Numbered from the stretch's first letter, positions 19,498-29,400 are shown. The stretch: DNA of 64,000 bases from Gimesia sp. (GCF_040219335.1 NZ_JAVJSQ010000014.1:62001-126000), one strand, 5' to 3'. Notes: a model not told the origin generated them from the sequence alone. Made by a program: numbers and translations.

Positions 19498-20250
19498 ATG
19501 AAACTGGAAGGAAGAGTAGCGTTGGTAACCGGCGGCAGCCGCGGTATTGGAAAAGCCGTCGTGCAGGCCCTGGCCCGGGAAGGGGCTAAAGTTGCCTTTG
19601 TGTACCGTTCCAGTGCGGAAGCTGCAGAGCAGATCGTCAAAGAACTGGCTGACGAAAACTGTGAAGCCATTGCCATTCAGGCTGATGTCGCCAACAAAAG
19701 CGAGACCGATGCCGTTGTGGAACAGGTCCTCGAAAAATGGGAAAAGATTGACATCCTGGTCAACAACGCCGGTATCATCCGCGACGGTCTGCTGGCCACC
19801 ATGTCTGCTGAAGACTGGCAGGCTGTCATCGACACCAACCTGACCAGCGTCTACAACTTCTCCCAGGCAGTGACACGTCCGATGATGTCAAAACGTTATG
19901 GTCGCATCATCAACATGTCCAGCGTCGCTGCTCACTTCGGTAACGCAGGACAGTCCAACTATGCCGCCAGTAAAGGGGGAATCATCGGATTCACCCGCTG
20001 CCTGGCCACCGAAGTTGCCAAGCGGGGTATCACCGTTAATGCGGTCGCTCCCGGGTTTATTGAAACAGACATGACCGTTGACGTGCGTAATGCCGCCGGC
20101 GATCAGATTAAGAAACACATTCCCGCCCGCCGTCTGGGTCTTCCCGAAGACATCGCTAATGCTGTGCTGTTCTTTGCCAGTGAAGACTCATCCTACGTCA
20201 CCGGTCAGACTATGGCCGTGGACGGTGGTCTGACTCTGGGTGGAATTTAA
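19498..20250 (+). CDS. fabG: 3-oxoacyl-ACP reductase FabG
   Basis: A 250-residue SDR with the full FabG signature: TGGSRGIGKAV near residue 11, NNAGIIRDGLL, catalytic Ser in NMSSVAAHFG, YAASK, and the C-terminus YVTGQTMAVDGG. RDGLL and YAASKGG are characteristic of FabG proper. It reduces 3-oxoacyl-ACP with NADPH. It is followed by a 192-nt spacer containing three hairpins before the ACP gene. Confidence 0.92.
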   Translation: MKLEGRVALVTGGSRGIGKAVVQALAREGAKVAFVYRSSAEAAEQIVKELADENCEAIAIQADVANKSETDAVVEQVLEKWEKIDILVNNAGIIRDGLLATMSAEDWQAVIDTNLTSVYNFSQAVTRPMMSKRYGRIINMSSVAAHFGNAGQSNYAASKGGIIGFTRCLATEVAKRGITVNAVAPGFIETDMTVDVRNAAGDQIKKHIPARRLGLPEDIANAVLFFASEDSSYVTGQTMAVDGGLTLGGI

Positions 20251-20305
20251 TAAGCGTAAAATTCGAAGCAGCTCGTGGCTGTGACGAATCGAGATATTTT
20301 GTTTT

Positions 20306-20425
20306 GTCGACCATTCCGGAATTGGGTCAATTCCGATCGTCGACACGGAAATTGTCAAAACTATTCCTCTCGCCGAATAGTTTTACACAGGCTGGGTCGG
20401 CGGGAATAATCGACCTGCGGGTCGA
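20306..20425 (+). promoter_or_regulatory. Three consecutive stem-loops between fabG and the ACP gene
   Basis: Hairpin 1 (20306-20344) has outer GTCGAC/GTCGAC arms and an inner CGGAATTG-GGT-CAATTCCG stem. Hairpin 2 (20357-20384) is AAAACTATTC-CTCTCGCC-GAATAGTTTT, a perfect 10-bp stem that could act as a weak terminator. Hairpin 3 (20410-20425) is TCGACC-TGCG-GGTCGA, ending about 5 nt before the AAGGAG of the ACP gene. Together they suggest transcript processing, attenuation or mRNA stabilisation between the genes. The function is inference. Confidence 0.6.
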
Positions 20426-20442
20426 AATCAAGGAGTAATTAG

Positions 20443-20829
20443 ATGCCAACTAGAGATGAAATCTTCGATTCCGTTCGTGAAACCCTCGTGGATGCCCTCG
20501 GACTGGATGACGACGAAGTAGTGCCCGAAGCGACCCTGATGGGAGACCTCGGTGCAGAATCCATTGACTTCCTGGACATCGCGTTCCGTCTGGAAAAAGC
20601 ATTCGACATCAAGATTCCCCGTGGGGAACTCTTCCCGGAAAACATTGCTTCTTCCGATTCCGGTTTCGTGAAAGATGGCGAATTCACCGAAGCAGGGATT
20701 GCAGAACTGCGTGAAAAAATGCCACACGCAGACATCGATTCTTTTGCCGACGATCCCAAAGTCGAAAAGATGCAGGATCTGTTCACCGTCGAGATGCTGG
20801 TTAACTTCCTGGATGCCCGTCTGAAGTAA
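20443..20829 (+). CDS. Acyl carrier protein with extended C-terminal half
   Basis: A 128-residue acidic protein. The phosphopantetheine site is GDLGAESIDFLDIAFRLE, with Ser as the attachment residue and ESI in place of the usual DSL. Normal ACPs are about 75-85 residues. Here about 40 residues are inserted after helix III (roughly residues 65-105, including KIPRGELFPENIAS and ADIDSFADDPK) before the final helix (FTVEMLVNFLDARL). The gene follows AAGGAGTAATTAG. Its place between FabG and a dehydratase suggests a carrier dedicated to this cluster. Confidence 0.85.
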   Translation: MPTRDEIFDSVRETLVDALGLDDDEVVPEATLMGDLGAESIDFLDIAFRLEKAFDIKIPRGELFPENIASSDSGFVKDGEFTEAGIAELREKMPHADIDSFADDPKVEKMQDLFTVEMLVNFLDARLK

Positions 20830-20867
20830 GCCAGAGTTATCTCTGATTAGAAAAACTGTCGAATGCA

Positions 20868-20894
20868 GCACAGCTCACTCCGGGTGGGCTGTGC
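20868..20894 (+). repeat. Stem-loop after the ACP gene
   Basis: GCACAGC and GCTGTGC form a 7-bp stem with a 13-nt loop, 38 nt beyond the ACP stop. No U-run follows, so it is not a classical terminator. It may stabilise the ACP transcript, which is often abundant. Confidence 0.45.
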
Positions 20895-20972
20895 CGCTTC
20901 GTCTGATCGAATCGCATTCAGAGCTGTTCGGTCTGCTTTAGCTTTAAGTCACCTGCAATAAGGTTCGCTGAA

Positions 20973-21461
20973 ATGCGCTGGTTCTGGATTGACCGCTTTA
21001 TTGAATTCGAGAGCGGCTCTTACGCCAAGAGTGTCAAAAACGTGACACTGGCCGAAGAGCATCTGCACGACCATTACCCCGGTTTTCCGGTGATGCCCGG
21101 ATCCCTGATGATCGAAGGCATGGCCCAGACGGGGGGAATTCTGCTGGGCGAGATCAATGATTTCGAACACATCGTGATTCTGGCCAAAGTGCCCCAGATG
21201 ACGTTCCACAGCTGGGCCTGCCCGGGAGATCAGCTCATCTATACCGCAAAAATCACCAATGCCGGTGAGGAAGGGGGCGCTGTCGATGTCACCGCCATGG
21301 TGGGAGACCGCCTGGTTGCCGAGGGAAGCATCATCTTTGTCCACCTTGACCAGAGTGATTCCGAATTTGGCAAGATCGACCAGAAAAACTTCGTCTTTTC
21401 CATGAATCTGCTGGGAATTCTGGACGTGGGTCAGGCTGGAACAGGTGAAGAACAGGCTTAG
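20973..21461 (+). CDS. 3-hydroxyacyl-ACP dehydratase, FabZ/FabA-like (second of two)
   Basis: A 162-residue hotdog-fold protein. The active site is present: His in DHYPGFPVMPG and Glu in SLMIEGMAQTGG. It is a clear paralogue of the gene at 18934 (same start region, F-x-E-xx-Y-A/T-x-x-V-K-N). HFPG becomes HYPG and PGVLM becomes PGSLM, so substrate range may differ. Two dehydratases in one cluster could act on different chain lengths, or form a heterodimer as seen in some aryl polyene systems. Both options are inference. Confidence 0.86.
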   Translation: MRWFWIDRFIEFESGSYAKSVKNVTLAEEHLHDHYPGFPVMPGSLMIEGMAQTGGILLGEINDFEHIVILAKVPQMTFHSWACPGDQLIYTAKITNAGEEGGAVDVTAMVGDRLVAEGSIIFVHLDQSDSEFGKIDQKNFVFSMNLLGILDVGQAGTGEEQA

Positions 21462-21636
21462 AGCGGCTATTTTTGAAACCTTGGTATGGAAGCCTTGATT
21501 CCAAATGGGCTACAATAATAATTCATTGATCGAAGCATCAAACTAATTACGGGCTGCAAATCATACTCGCTGGGTCAAACAACACTCTGATTTGCCTGCT
21601 GTTACCAATTTCAATTTAAAACAAGAATTCAAAGCT

Positions 21637-22920
21637 ATGAACCGCCGCGTTGTGATCACAGGTATTGGGGCCATCACTCCTTTAGGGAAAACCGTGGAAG
21701 ATACCTGGAAAGCTCTCCAGGAGTCCAAGTGCGGAATCTCCAACATCACTCACTTTGACGCTTCCAATTTTCCCACCCGCTTCGCAGCCGAAGTCCACGA
21801 CTTCCACCTCGAAGATTATGTCGATAACCTCGACCGCTTTGAATACTCAGGACGCAACATCCGCTACGCCATCGGCGCTGCCACCCAGGCCGTGAAAGAT
21901 TCGGGCATCCTGGACGAAGACTTCGATCCTTCCACTTTCGGTGTTTACCTCGGTGCCGGGGAAGGTCAGCAGGACTTTTACCAGTTCATGAAACTGATCG
22001 CCCAGGCCCAGAATGACGGACACGTCGACCTGGAAAAGTTCACCAAAGCCGGTCTGGAACAGCTGAATCCGCTGTTCGAACTGGAACAGGAACCCAACAT
22101 GCCCGCCGGTCACCTGGCGAGCCTGTTCAATGCCCAGGGCCCTAACCTCAACTGTCTAACCGCGTGTGCCGCTTCCAGCCAGGCGATTGGCGAAGCCTCG
22201 GAACTGATCCGTCGTGGCGATGTCGATATCATGCTCTCGGGTGGTGCCCACAGCATGATTCACCCCTTCGGCGTCACCGGGTTCAGCCTGTTGACGGCTC
22301 TTTCAACGCACAATGAAGATCCGGCCAAGGCATCGCGTCCCTTCGACCGCAACCGCGATGGTTTCGTATTGGGAGAAGGTGCCGGGATGATGATCCTGGA
22401 AGACCTCGAACGGGCTCAGAAACGGGGTGCCAAGATTTATGGCGAACTGGTTGGCTATGGTTCCAGTGCCGATGCTTACCGCGTGACCGACATTCATCCT
22501 GAAGGTCGCGGGGCGATCAAATGTATCAAGATGGCAATGAGCCACGCCCAGCTCAATCCCGAAGACATTCACTACATCAATGCTCACGGAACGAGTACTG
22601 CGGTCAACGATAAAGTGGAAACCCGGGCTATCAAAGGCGCGCTGGGCGATACTGCTTACAAAGTCCCTGTTTCCAGCATCAAAAGTATGATGGGCCACCT
22701 GATCGCCGCAGCAGGCAGCGTGGAAGCGATCACCTGCCTGATGTCGATTCGTGATAACGTCGTGCCCCCCACGATCAACTACGAAACCCCCGATCCGGAT
22801 TGCGACCTGGATTACATTCCCAACGAAGCCCGCCAGCAGAACGTCACGTCAGCACTCTCCAACAGCTTTGGATTCGGTGGTCAGAACATCTCTCTGATCT
22901 TCTCTGAATTCAATGGCTAG
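21637..22920 (+). CDS. fabF: Beta-ketoacyl-ACP synthase II, FabF-like
   Basis: A 427-residue thiolase-fold condensing enzyme. The start is ATG 21637 (RRVVITGIGAITPLG follows directly), not the upstream ATG at 21592. The Cys-His-His triad is visible in NCLTACAASSQAIGE, NAHGTST and MMGHLIAAAGSVEA. It catalyses chain elongation with malonyl-ACP. It closes the cluster. No malonyl transferase, enoyl reductase or thioesterase is next to it, so those activities must come from elsewhere. Confidence 0.93.
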   Translation: MNRRVVITGIGAITPLGKTVEDTWKALQESKCGISNITHFDASNFPTRFAAEVHDFHLEDYVDNLDRFEYSGRNIRYAIGAATQAVKDSGILDEDFDPSTFGVYLGAGEGQQDFYQFMKLIAQAQNDGHVDLEKFTKAGLEQLNPLFELEQEPNMPAGHLASLFNAQGPNLNCLTACAASSQAIGEASELIRRGDVDIMLSGGAHSMIHPFGVTGFSLLTALSTHNEDPAKASRPFDRNRDGFVLGEGAGMMILEDLERAQKRGAKIYGELVGYGSSADAYRVTDIHPEGRGAIKCIKMAMSHAQLNPEDIHYINAHGTSTAVNDKVETRAIKGALGDTAYKVPVSSIKSMMGHLIAAAGSVEAITCLMSIRDNVVPPTINYETPDPDCDLDYIPNEARQQNVTSALSNSFGFGGQNISLIFSEFNG

Positions 22921-23134
22921 GCCGCTGCTGATCTGTACGGGTTATTTCACAATATCCCGCAAACCATCCAGATTGACAGAGACGCTCAGACAAAAACTGA
23001 TTACACTGTAAGCAGCCCCAGGATCTCCCTCAAAGAGAGACCTGTGGGTGGTACGTCATCAAGATTCCAACAACGTATGATCATCGTCGCTGCTGCAGGC
23101 TTAGGCAGCGACTTCGCTTCCCAGGGAGACGGTA

Positions 23135-24166
23135 GTGAATTGGTTGTTCTGGTGCCTGTTGATGCTGATCGGCATCGAGTTAATCATCCAATATTGTATT
23201 ATCCGGGCTGCTTATCCCGTCCTCTATGCGCCCCTGCCAGATCGTTTTCAGTTGGCCGGTACGCTCAGTTGCCTGCCGGACAAAGACTCCGGGATTCAAA
23301 TTGAGTCAGTCTCCTTTCCTTCCGTCGACGGCCTGACACTGCGAGGTCTGCTGGCGCTTCCGGCGCAATCCCCACCGCGGGGAGTCATTTTGTTCTGCCA
23401 CCCGTTCCGACTGTCGGGACAGATTGGACTCTACCAGTGTCGCGGCTTACTGGATGCTGGTTTCGCGGTGTTTACGTTTGACTTTCGCAATCATGGCGAG
23501 AGCGACCAGGACCCGAATTACAAGTCCGTGCACTGGCTGTCGGAACACGAACTCAATGATACCCGCGCAGCCATCAGATATCTCCGCCAGCATGCGGAAC
23601 TCAAAGAGCTTCCTCTCGGCTTACTGGGGATGTGTCGCGGCGCAGCAGCGGCCCTCGCGGTTGCGACCAGAAAACCCGAAATCCAGTACATCGCCTGCGA
23701 AGGCGCGTTTATCAACGAATCCCTGTTCCTCGATCATGCGATTCGCTGGGGCGAACGTTTTCTGCCACGCCTGTTCATTCAGCTGGTTCCAACGTGGGAG
23801 GTGACCCGGGCATTTCGCATTATGGTCTGGTTCACTCAACGGCGTCAGGGGTGTCGCTTCTTTAATCTCAAACCCCTGCTCCGCAATCTGAAGAATAGAA
23901 AACTGCTGTTCTTCGTCGGAGAGAAAGATCAGAGTGTCGTGCCTTGCATGTCAGATCAGATCATCGGCCGCATCCATCACTCTGAGACCACGCTATGCTC
24001 ACTCCCAGGGGCGGTGCACAACGCCGGCCGTTTCGCTCAACAGGAACTTTACGATCAACGGCTCGTTGAGTTCTTCACACAGATGGTCGAGACGCAAGAG
24101 AAAACCACCTCTGACGCTGCTGATCCTACAGTGAAATCGGAATCTGCGCTCGTTTCACACCAGTGA
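23135..24166 (+). CDS. Membrane-anchored alpha/beta hydrolase with cysteine nucleophile
   Basis: A 343-residue protein. The start is GTG 23135 with GGGAG 6 nt upstream. An N-terminal hydrophobic helix (LFWCLLMLIGIELIIQYCII) is followed by an alpha/beta-hydrolase fold: strand VILFCHPF, FTFDFRNHGESD, nucleophile elbow LGMCRGAAAAL, acid GEKDQSV, and His in PGAVHNAGR. The elbow carries Cys instead of the usual Ser (GxCxG), as in dienelactone hydrolases. The substrate is unknown. It may act at the membrane. It follows fabF by 214 nt, so a link to lipid metabolism is possible but unproven. Confidence 0.82.
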   Translation: MNWLFWCLLMLIGIELIIQYCIIRAAYPVLYAPLPDRFQLAGTLSCLPDKDSGIQIESVSFPSVDGLTLRGLLALPAQSPPRGVILFCHPFRLSGQIGLYQCRGLLDAGFAVFTFDFRNHGESDQDPNYKSVHWLSEHELNDTRAAIRYLRQHAELKELPLGLLGMCRGAAAALAVATRKPEIQYIACEGAFINESLFLDHAIRWGERFLPRLFIQLVPTWEVTRAFRIMVWFTQRRQGCRFFNLKPLLRNLKNRKLLFFVGEKDQSVVPCMSDQIIGRIHHSETTLCSLPGAVHNAGRFAQQELYDQRLVEFFTQMVETQEKTTSDAADPTVKSESALVSHQ

Positions 24167-24491
24167 ACCGGGGCAATTCGGCAACCAAAACGGCGGCAGA
24201 TCAACAGCAGTGCGAGCCTTATTCTTTATGCATCTCTGCCTATTTGACAGAGATTAAGCGTGTCCTCCCTGGAAAATTAACAGTTGAAAACGCTGTCATC
24301 AAAATGCAATAATCATATAACCACCGCTTGTGTAAGAACTTAACACCACTAGTCTGAATACAACTGACATTGGTATCTCATTTGCTTATGTTTTCGCTGT
24401 CGAATCACTATTTGCCCCATCCCGATTTTGAGATAGGGTTAGCATAAATCTCCCCCGACAATGGGGCTCTGTCTTTCCGGTGAGCTGTGTT
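24167..24491. other. Intergenic region before the response regulator
   Basis: No gene is seen. A TTGACA at about 24246 resembles a -35 box but lacks a convincing -10 partner at the right spacing. It probably contains the response regulator promoter. Confidence 0.4.
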
Positions 24492-24911
24492 ATGGTCAAA
24501 GCCAGATCGCAAACTCCTTATCAATTACTGATTGCTGATGACGACTCCGGTTTCCGTGAAGTCCTCAGAGAGGTATTGGCCCCTTACTTCCAACTGTTTG
24601 AGGCGGAATCGGGAGAACAGGCGATTGAGCTTGTGGAACAGACACACGTCGACATTGTTCTACTCGACATGCATATGGACATTCTGACAGGTTTGGAAGC
24701 CGTCCGAATTTTGAAACAGATCAATGCACTGCTCCCCTGCATTCTGATTACCGCCGATGCAACAGACGAATTGCGTCAGGATGCCAGCGCCGCGAATGCC
24801 TACGAAGTACTGTCTAAACCTGTCAAGCGACAGGAGTTAGTCACGACCGTTTCACATGCTCTCGTCGACACCTACCAGGATCCCAACGTCCCTTTCTGGC
24901 TGGGTAACTGA
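24492..24911 (+). CDS. Single-domain response regulator (receiver only)
   Basis: A 139-residue CheY-like receiver domain. It has the acidic pair in IADDDSG, phospho-acceptor Asp in VLLDMHMD, Thr in LITADAT and Lys in LSKPVKRQE. No output domain is present. The start is ATG 24492, with GGTGAG about 8 nt upstream; a GTG at 24480 is the alternative. No histidine kinase is adjacent. It may act by protein-protein contact in a phosphorelay. Confidence 0.88.
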   Translation: MVKARSQTPYQLLIADDDSGFREVLREVLAPYFQLFEAESGEQAIELVEQTHVDIVLLDMHMDILTGLEAVRILKQINALLPCILITADATDELRQDASAANAYEVLSKPVKRQELVTTVSHALVDTYQDPNVPFWLGN

Positions 24912-25052
24912 GCCAACAGCTTTTTGAACATCCTGGTGATCCTGGCAATCTGCACAACGGATTTTTGCAGACTCGACTTTTCTTAAACTGCACAGTGAAG
25001 TACACTTCGGCCCGAAATTATTTTCTGGAATGCTGACCTGTCTTCGGCGCTC

Positions 25053-25072
25053 CTCCGGGCCACGGAGTTTTT
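25053..25072 (+). terminator. Probable intrinsic terminator before the YhaO-like gene
   Basis: CTCCG-GGCCA-CGGAG is followed directly by TTTTT. The stem is short but GC-rich with a clear U-run. It lies about 140 nt after the response regulator stop and 37 nt before the next start. Confidence 0.55.
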
Positions 25073-25108
25073 GAGCCAGACAGGTTATGCGGCGGAAAGG
25101 AGTCTGCC

Positions 25109-26440
25109 ATGTCATATGTACCAACCCGCTTTATTCATGCTGCGAACCTGCGCCTCGATCATCAGCCGCAGGGAGTCGCTACCATTTCGGAAGCAGCGCA
25201 GCATCTGCTCGAAGACTGCACGCTGAACTCTTTTGCCAATCTGGTTCAGTGTTGCCTCGACCAGAGTGTCGACTTCCTGCTGCTGACGGGAAATACGTTC
25301 GTCGAATCAGATCACAGCATCCGTGCCCGTATCGCACTCATCGATGGCTTTCAAAAGCTGGCCGCACACAATATTCCGGTACTGGTCATTCCCGGTGAAT
25401 CAGATCCCCTCAGTGCCTGGGACCTGCAATATCACTGGCCCGAGAATGTCACCTTCTTCTCCCCCGGCGATCACGAACGGTTCGACATTCTCCGCGAAAC
25501 GGAAACGGTGGCAACTCTGCAGCTCTTCGGATCTGCGCCGGCGAAAACCTACCAGACACTGAAACTGAAACAGCGGAATCAACTGTTTAACAAACAGAAC
25601 CAGCGTCCCCTGTCAATCGGCTGCATGACGCCCGCTTCCTCCACCACCGTTGAGGAATCCGCGACCTTCGAACTCGATTCTTTCTCGCTGGCCGTCCCGG
25701 ATGCTTTCCAGAGCGACGATGACAGCAGCGAAGTGGCCGTGGATTACCTTTCGCTCTCCAAGGGGACCAGTCACCATACGTTTGAAATGCAGCCTGGTGT
25801 CGCTCATCATCCGGGAACGGCCCAGGGATTGAACTTTGGTGAGTACCAGAAAAATGGCGTCACGCTGGCCATTGTCAGTCCCGAAGCGCCGCTGGAACTC
25901 AGACGAATCAAAATCGCCCCGGTACGCTGGCTCCCCGTTGAGCTGGAACTGGAGCCACACACGTCAACAGCACAACTGCGACAGCAGATGAAATCCGCAC
26001 TGTTATCGCGGAAACCAGGCAAACACGAACGACTCTGGATGGTCTGCTGGAAACTGTCCGGCAGTGAATCCCTGCTCGATGCACTGGAAGACATCACACA
26101 ACAGGCGGAGCTAATTTCTGCACTGCAGCAGGAACTCAAACAGCAACAACTCCCCCAACTGGAGCACACATTCCAGCTGGAATTCATCCCCATTCAACAG
26201 CACCGGGAATCGGGCACCGAACTGACCGATTCCTATCTGCGACAGGTGGAATCCTTTCGCACGCGCTTTGATGCCCCCCTTGAGCGACTGATCTCCCGCG
26301 CCGGTCATCTCGACCCGCAGTGGCAGCAGCGGTTAACGTCCATCGCTGCAGAACTCGATGCAGCGCAGATCTTCAACACAGCCATCCGCAACGGACAGTC
26401 CTGGCTCAACATCTCGACGGATGAGGAACATCACTCATGA
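25109..26440 (+). CDS. Mre11/SbcD/YhaO-like phosphoesterase-fold protein with lost catalytic motifs
   Basis: A 443-residue protein following GGAAAGGAG. The layout matches Mre11/SbcD/YhaO proteins, but each metal-binding motif is altered. D-x-H at residues ~13-15 is N-L-R (HAANLRLD). GD is GN (LLLTGNTF, ~residue 60). GNHD is GESD (VIPGESDP, ~residue 97). The late GHxH region reads LSLSKGTSHH. The usual HPGSxQGLxFGE-like motif survives (HHPGTAQGLNFGEYQK). Enzyme activity is therefore unlikely and a structural or adaptor role with the next gene is likely. The last four bases overlap the ATPase start (ATGA), indicating tight coupling. Confidence 0.85.
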   Translation: MSYVPTRFIHAANLRLDHQPQGVATISEAAQHLLEDCTLNSFANLVQCCLDQSVDFLLLTGNTFVESDHSIRARIALIDGFQKLAAHNIPVLVIPGESDPLSAWDLQYHWPENVTFFSPGDHERFDILRETETVATLQLFGSAPAKTYQTLKLKQRNQLFNKQNQRPLSIGCMTPASSTTVEESATFELDSFSLAVPDAFQSDDDSSEVAVDYLSLSKGTSHHTFEMQPGVAHHPGTAQGLNFGEYQKNGVTLAIVSPEAPLELRRIKIAPVRWLPVELELEPHTSTAQLRQQMKSALLSRKPGKHERLWMVCWKLSGSESLLDALEDITQQAELISALQQELKQQQLPQLEHTFQLEFIPIQQHRESGTELTDSYLRQVESFRTRFDAPLERLISRAGHLDPQWQQRLTSIAAELDAAQIFNTAIRNGQSWLNISTDEEHHS

Positions 26441-29400
26441 AAATCACTCGCATTCACGTCGACCGGTTTGGAAACTGGCATGATCTGGATCTGGCCTCCC
26501 TGCAGGCGGGAATCAATGTCTTTTACGGTCCCAATGAAACGGGCAAGTCGACCCTGATGCGCATGATCCGGGGCATCCTTTACGGATTTCGTCCCGAGGA
26601 AAATCGCGAACAGGCACGCGTACCGGATTCAATCCCCTGGTCTGCACTGCTGGACATCAAACATCAGGGACAGCGGTACGAGATCCGTCGCCAGTCCAGA
26701 GCCGGCGGTCGCGGACAGTTCTCCTTCCAGGCAGAAGCACGTGGTATTTCCAGCCAGGAACTACTGAGCTCACTCCACGCGGGAGTCAAAGAGAGCGTTT
26801 ACGAGAATGTATTCGCCATTGGTCTGAACGAACTGCAGGAGCTCGGTACGTTGCACGGCGAGCAGGTTGCCCGCCACATCTATGGTCTTTCCCTCGGCCC
26901 CGAAGGTCAGGCGATTCTCGATGTATCACAGCAGATCTCAGCCAACAGACAGACCTGCCTGAGCCACAATCTTAAATCGGGCTCACTGGTCGACCTGTAT
27001 CGTAAGTTGGATGATGTCAACAGCAAGCTCACCAGCTTAAAGCAACAGTCGCAGCGATTCTTTCAGCTGTCTAACGAACTCCAGCAGCTCCGCGAAGAAT
27101 CCGACAGTCTGAAGAAACGAAAGTCAGGCCTGCAGTACCAGATCCGCGGACATCGTTTCCTGGAACGGGTCTTCAAGCCCTGGCAGGAAGTTCAGACCCT
27201 GCAGCACAAACTGAAACAATTGCCCGTTGTCCATGACTTCCCCGTCGATGGCATCGCTCAACTTGATGAATATGATCGTAAAATTAAACAAACCGAATCC
27301 CGGTTAATCGAAGTCAAAGCCGAAATCAAACGGCTTCGCAAGGAAATCGAACAATACGAATCGGACAATGAGCTGCTGGAACATGCAGCCCAGATCCAGA
27401 GCCTGGCAGACCAGAAAGACTGGATCGCTTCCCTGGAGCAGGATTTCCAGGAAGGTCAGACCGAAGTCCGCAGGCTGGAACAGATTCTCGAACAGTATCG
27501 TCCTCAGAACCTGTCGGTCGATGCCCTGGCACACATTCAAACCACGCCGGACAATAATCAGCGACTGATTCAGGCAGCCCGTGAATACCGGATGGCGTCA
27601 CACAAACGCAAACAGGCTCACTTGCGTTATAAGAAGGCCTCCCGCCGCTACCAGAAAAAACTGGCTGAGTTGCAGGATAAATCGGGACGCCTGCTCAATG
27701 GACAGTCCATCGAACAGGAACTGAAACGAGCCCGCGAACGCATGCAGCACCTTGAGCGACTCAGCCAGCTGCGGTTCCGTGAATCTGAATTTTCGATTCG
27801 CCAGGAAGCCGTCCGCGAACAACTGGATCGTCTGCAGACCCACTCCCGCATTCCGGGTTGGGCCAAAAAAACACTCTTCGGTTTTGCCATCGCCGGCACG
27901 CTGCTATTACTGGCAGGGATCTGGCGTGGCGTCACCGATGCCTCCCTGGTCGGTCTTATCTACTGTCTGACCGGCCTGTTTCTGGGGGGACTTACCTGGG
28001 CGATCAAGAAACATTTCGAAATCGATGTCAACGACCAGGCGGATGAGCTGCAGGATGAAAACTGGGCTCTCGACGTTCACCTCCGAGAAACGCGTCAGGA
28101 AATCGACCGCCTGCTGGAAGACGAGTACTTCTCTCTCAAGCTGGTCAAAGAAGGCCATTCGCTGAGCAACCCTCGTCATCGCGAACAGGTACCCGCGCTA
28201 AGCTTCAATGACGAGAATGTCCTGCGAACTGAGCTGCTGCACGACCTGGCATTCAAAATCTCAGAGCTGGAACAGCTGCAGGCTTCGCAGGAACAGGTTC
28301 AGAAAACCCGACAGCGACTGGTGCGACTTCGCAACCGGTCGCAGGAAATCCAGCGCGAGTTCAGCAGCAAGCGTCATGAATGGTGCGAATGTCTGAAACA
28401 GCTGGGCCTCACCGAAACACTGAAAATTGAAGACGCCTTCCGCATGTGGCACCAGGTTTCCAATGCCAGCCTGTATGCCACCCAGCGCGAACAGGAACTG
28501 AGACGAATTAAGCCACTGGGTGACATCGTCAACATGTTCTACCGCCGCGTACGGGAACTCGGTCTGAAACTGAACCGGAATCAGCAACAACTCGATCGCC
28601 CGTTTGAAGTGGTCGGGGAATGGGAACGCGAACTTGAACTGCTCTCGGGACAGCGGAAAGAGCGGGCTCGACTGCGGAAAGAAGAAAAGCGTCTGCGTCA
28701 GGAAGCAGATACCCTGCAGCTCTCCCTCGAAGAGTTGAAGCATCAGCGTTCGTCTCTGCTGATTCAGGGCGGTGCCGCTAATCGCGAGGAATTCCTGCAG
28801 CGGGCGAACTCAATTGATGAGCGTCTGCAACTGGAGGAACTGCTCGCTGATGCCCAGGCGGAACTCGAGAAAATCAGTCGCAGCGAACAGGAAATGGCTA
28901 TCGTCGAAGAGGATCTGCTCAACTTCGATCTGCAGCAGAATACCGACCACCTGGACATGCTCAACCTGGAACTGGAAGACATCGAACGTGATCTGGTCAG
29001 CGTCGCCGAGAACATGGGGCGACTTAAACAAGACTACCAGAATGCGAAAACGGATCGTTCTTCCGCACAACTGCGCTTCCAGCGGGAACAGATTCAGGAA
29101 CAGATCCGGCAGGCAGGGTCTCTCTGGTTCTCGACCGAACTCTCCGCCGTTGGCATCAATCAGCTGCGTTCTGAATTTGAACGAACCAGTCAGCCCGAAA
29201 CGCTGGCGATCGCCTCAGACTACCTGCGTCAGCTGACCAACGACAAATACACCAACATCTGGACTCCGCTCGGCGAGCAGTTCCCCAAGATTGACGACGA
29301 TCAGGGGCACACACTGACGGTCGATGAACTCAGTAGCGGCACCCGTGAGCAGTTGTTTCTGGCAATCCGCCTGGCGATGGTAGAACGCTTCCGGAACCAG

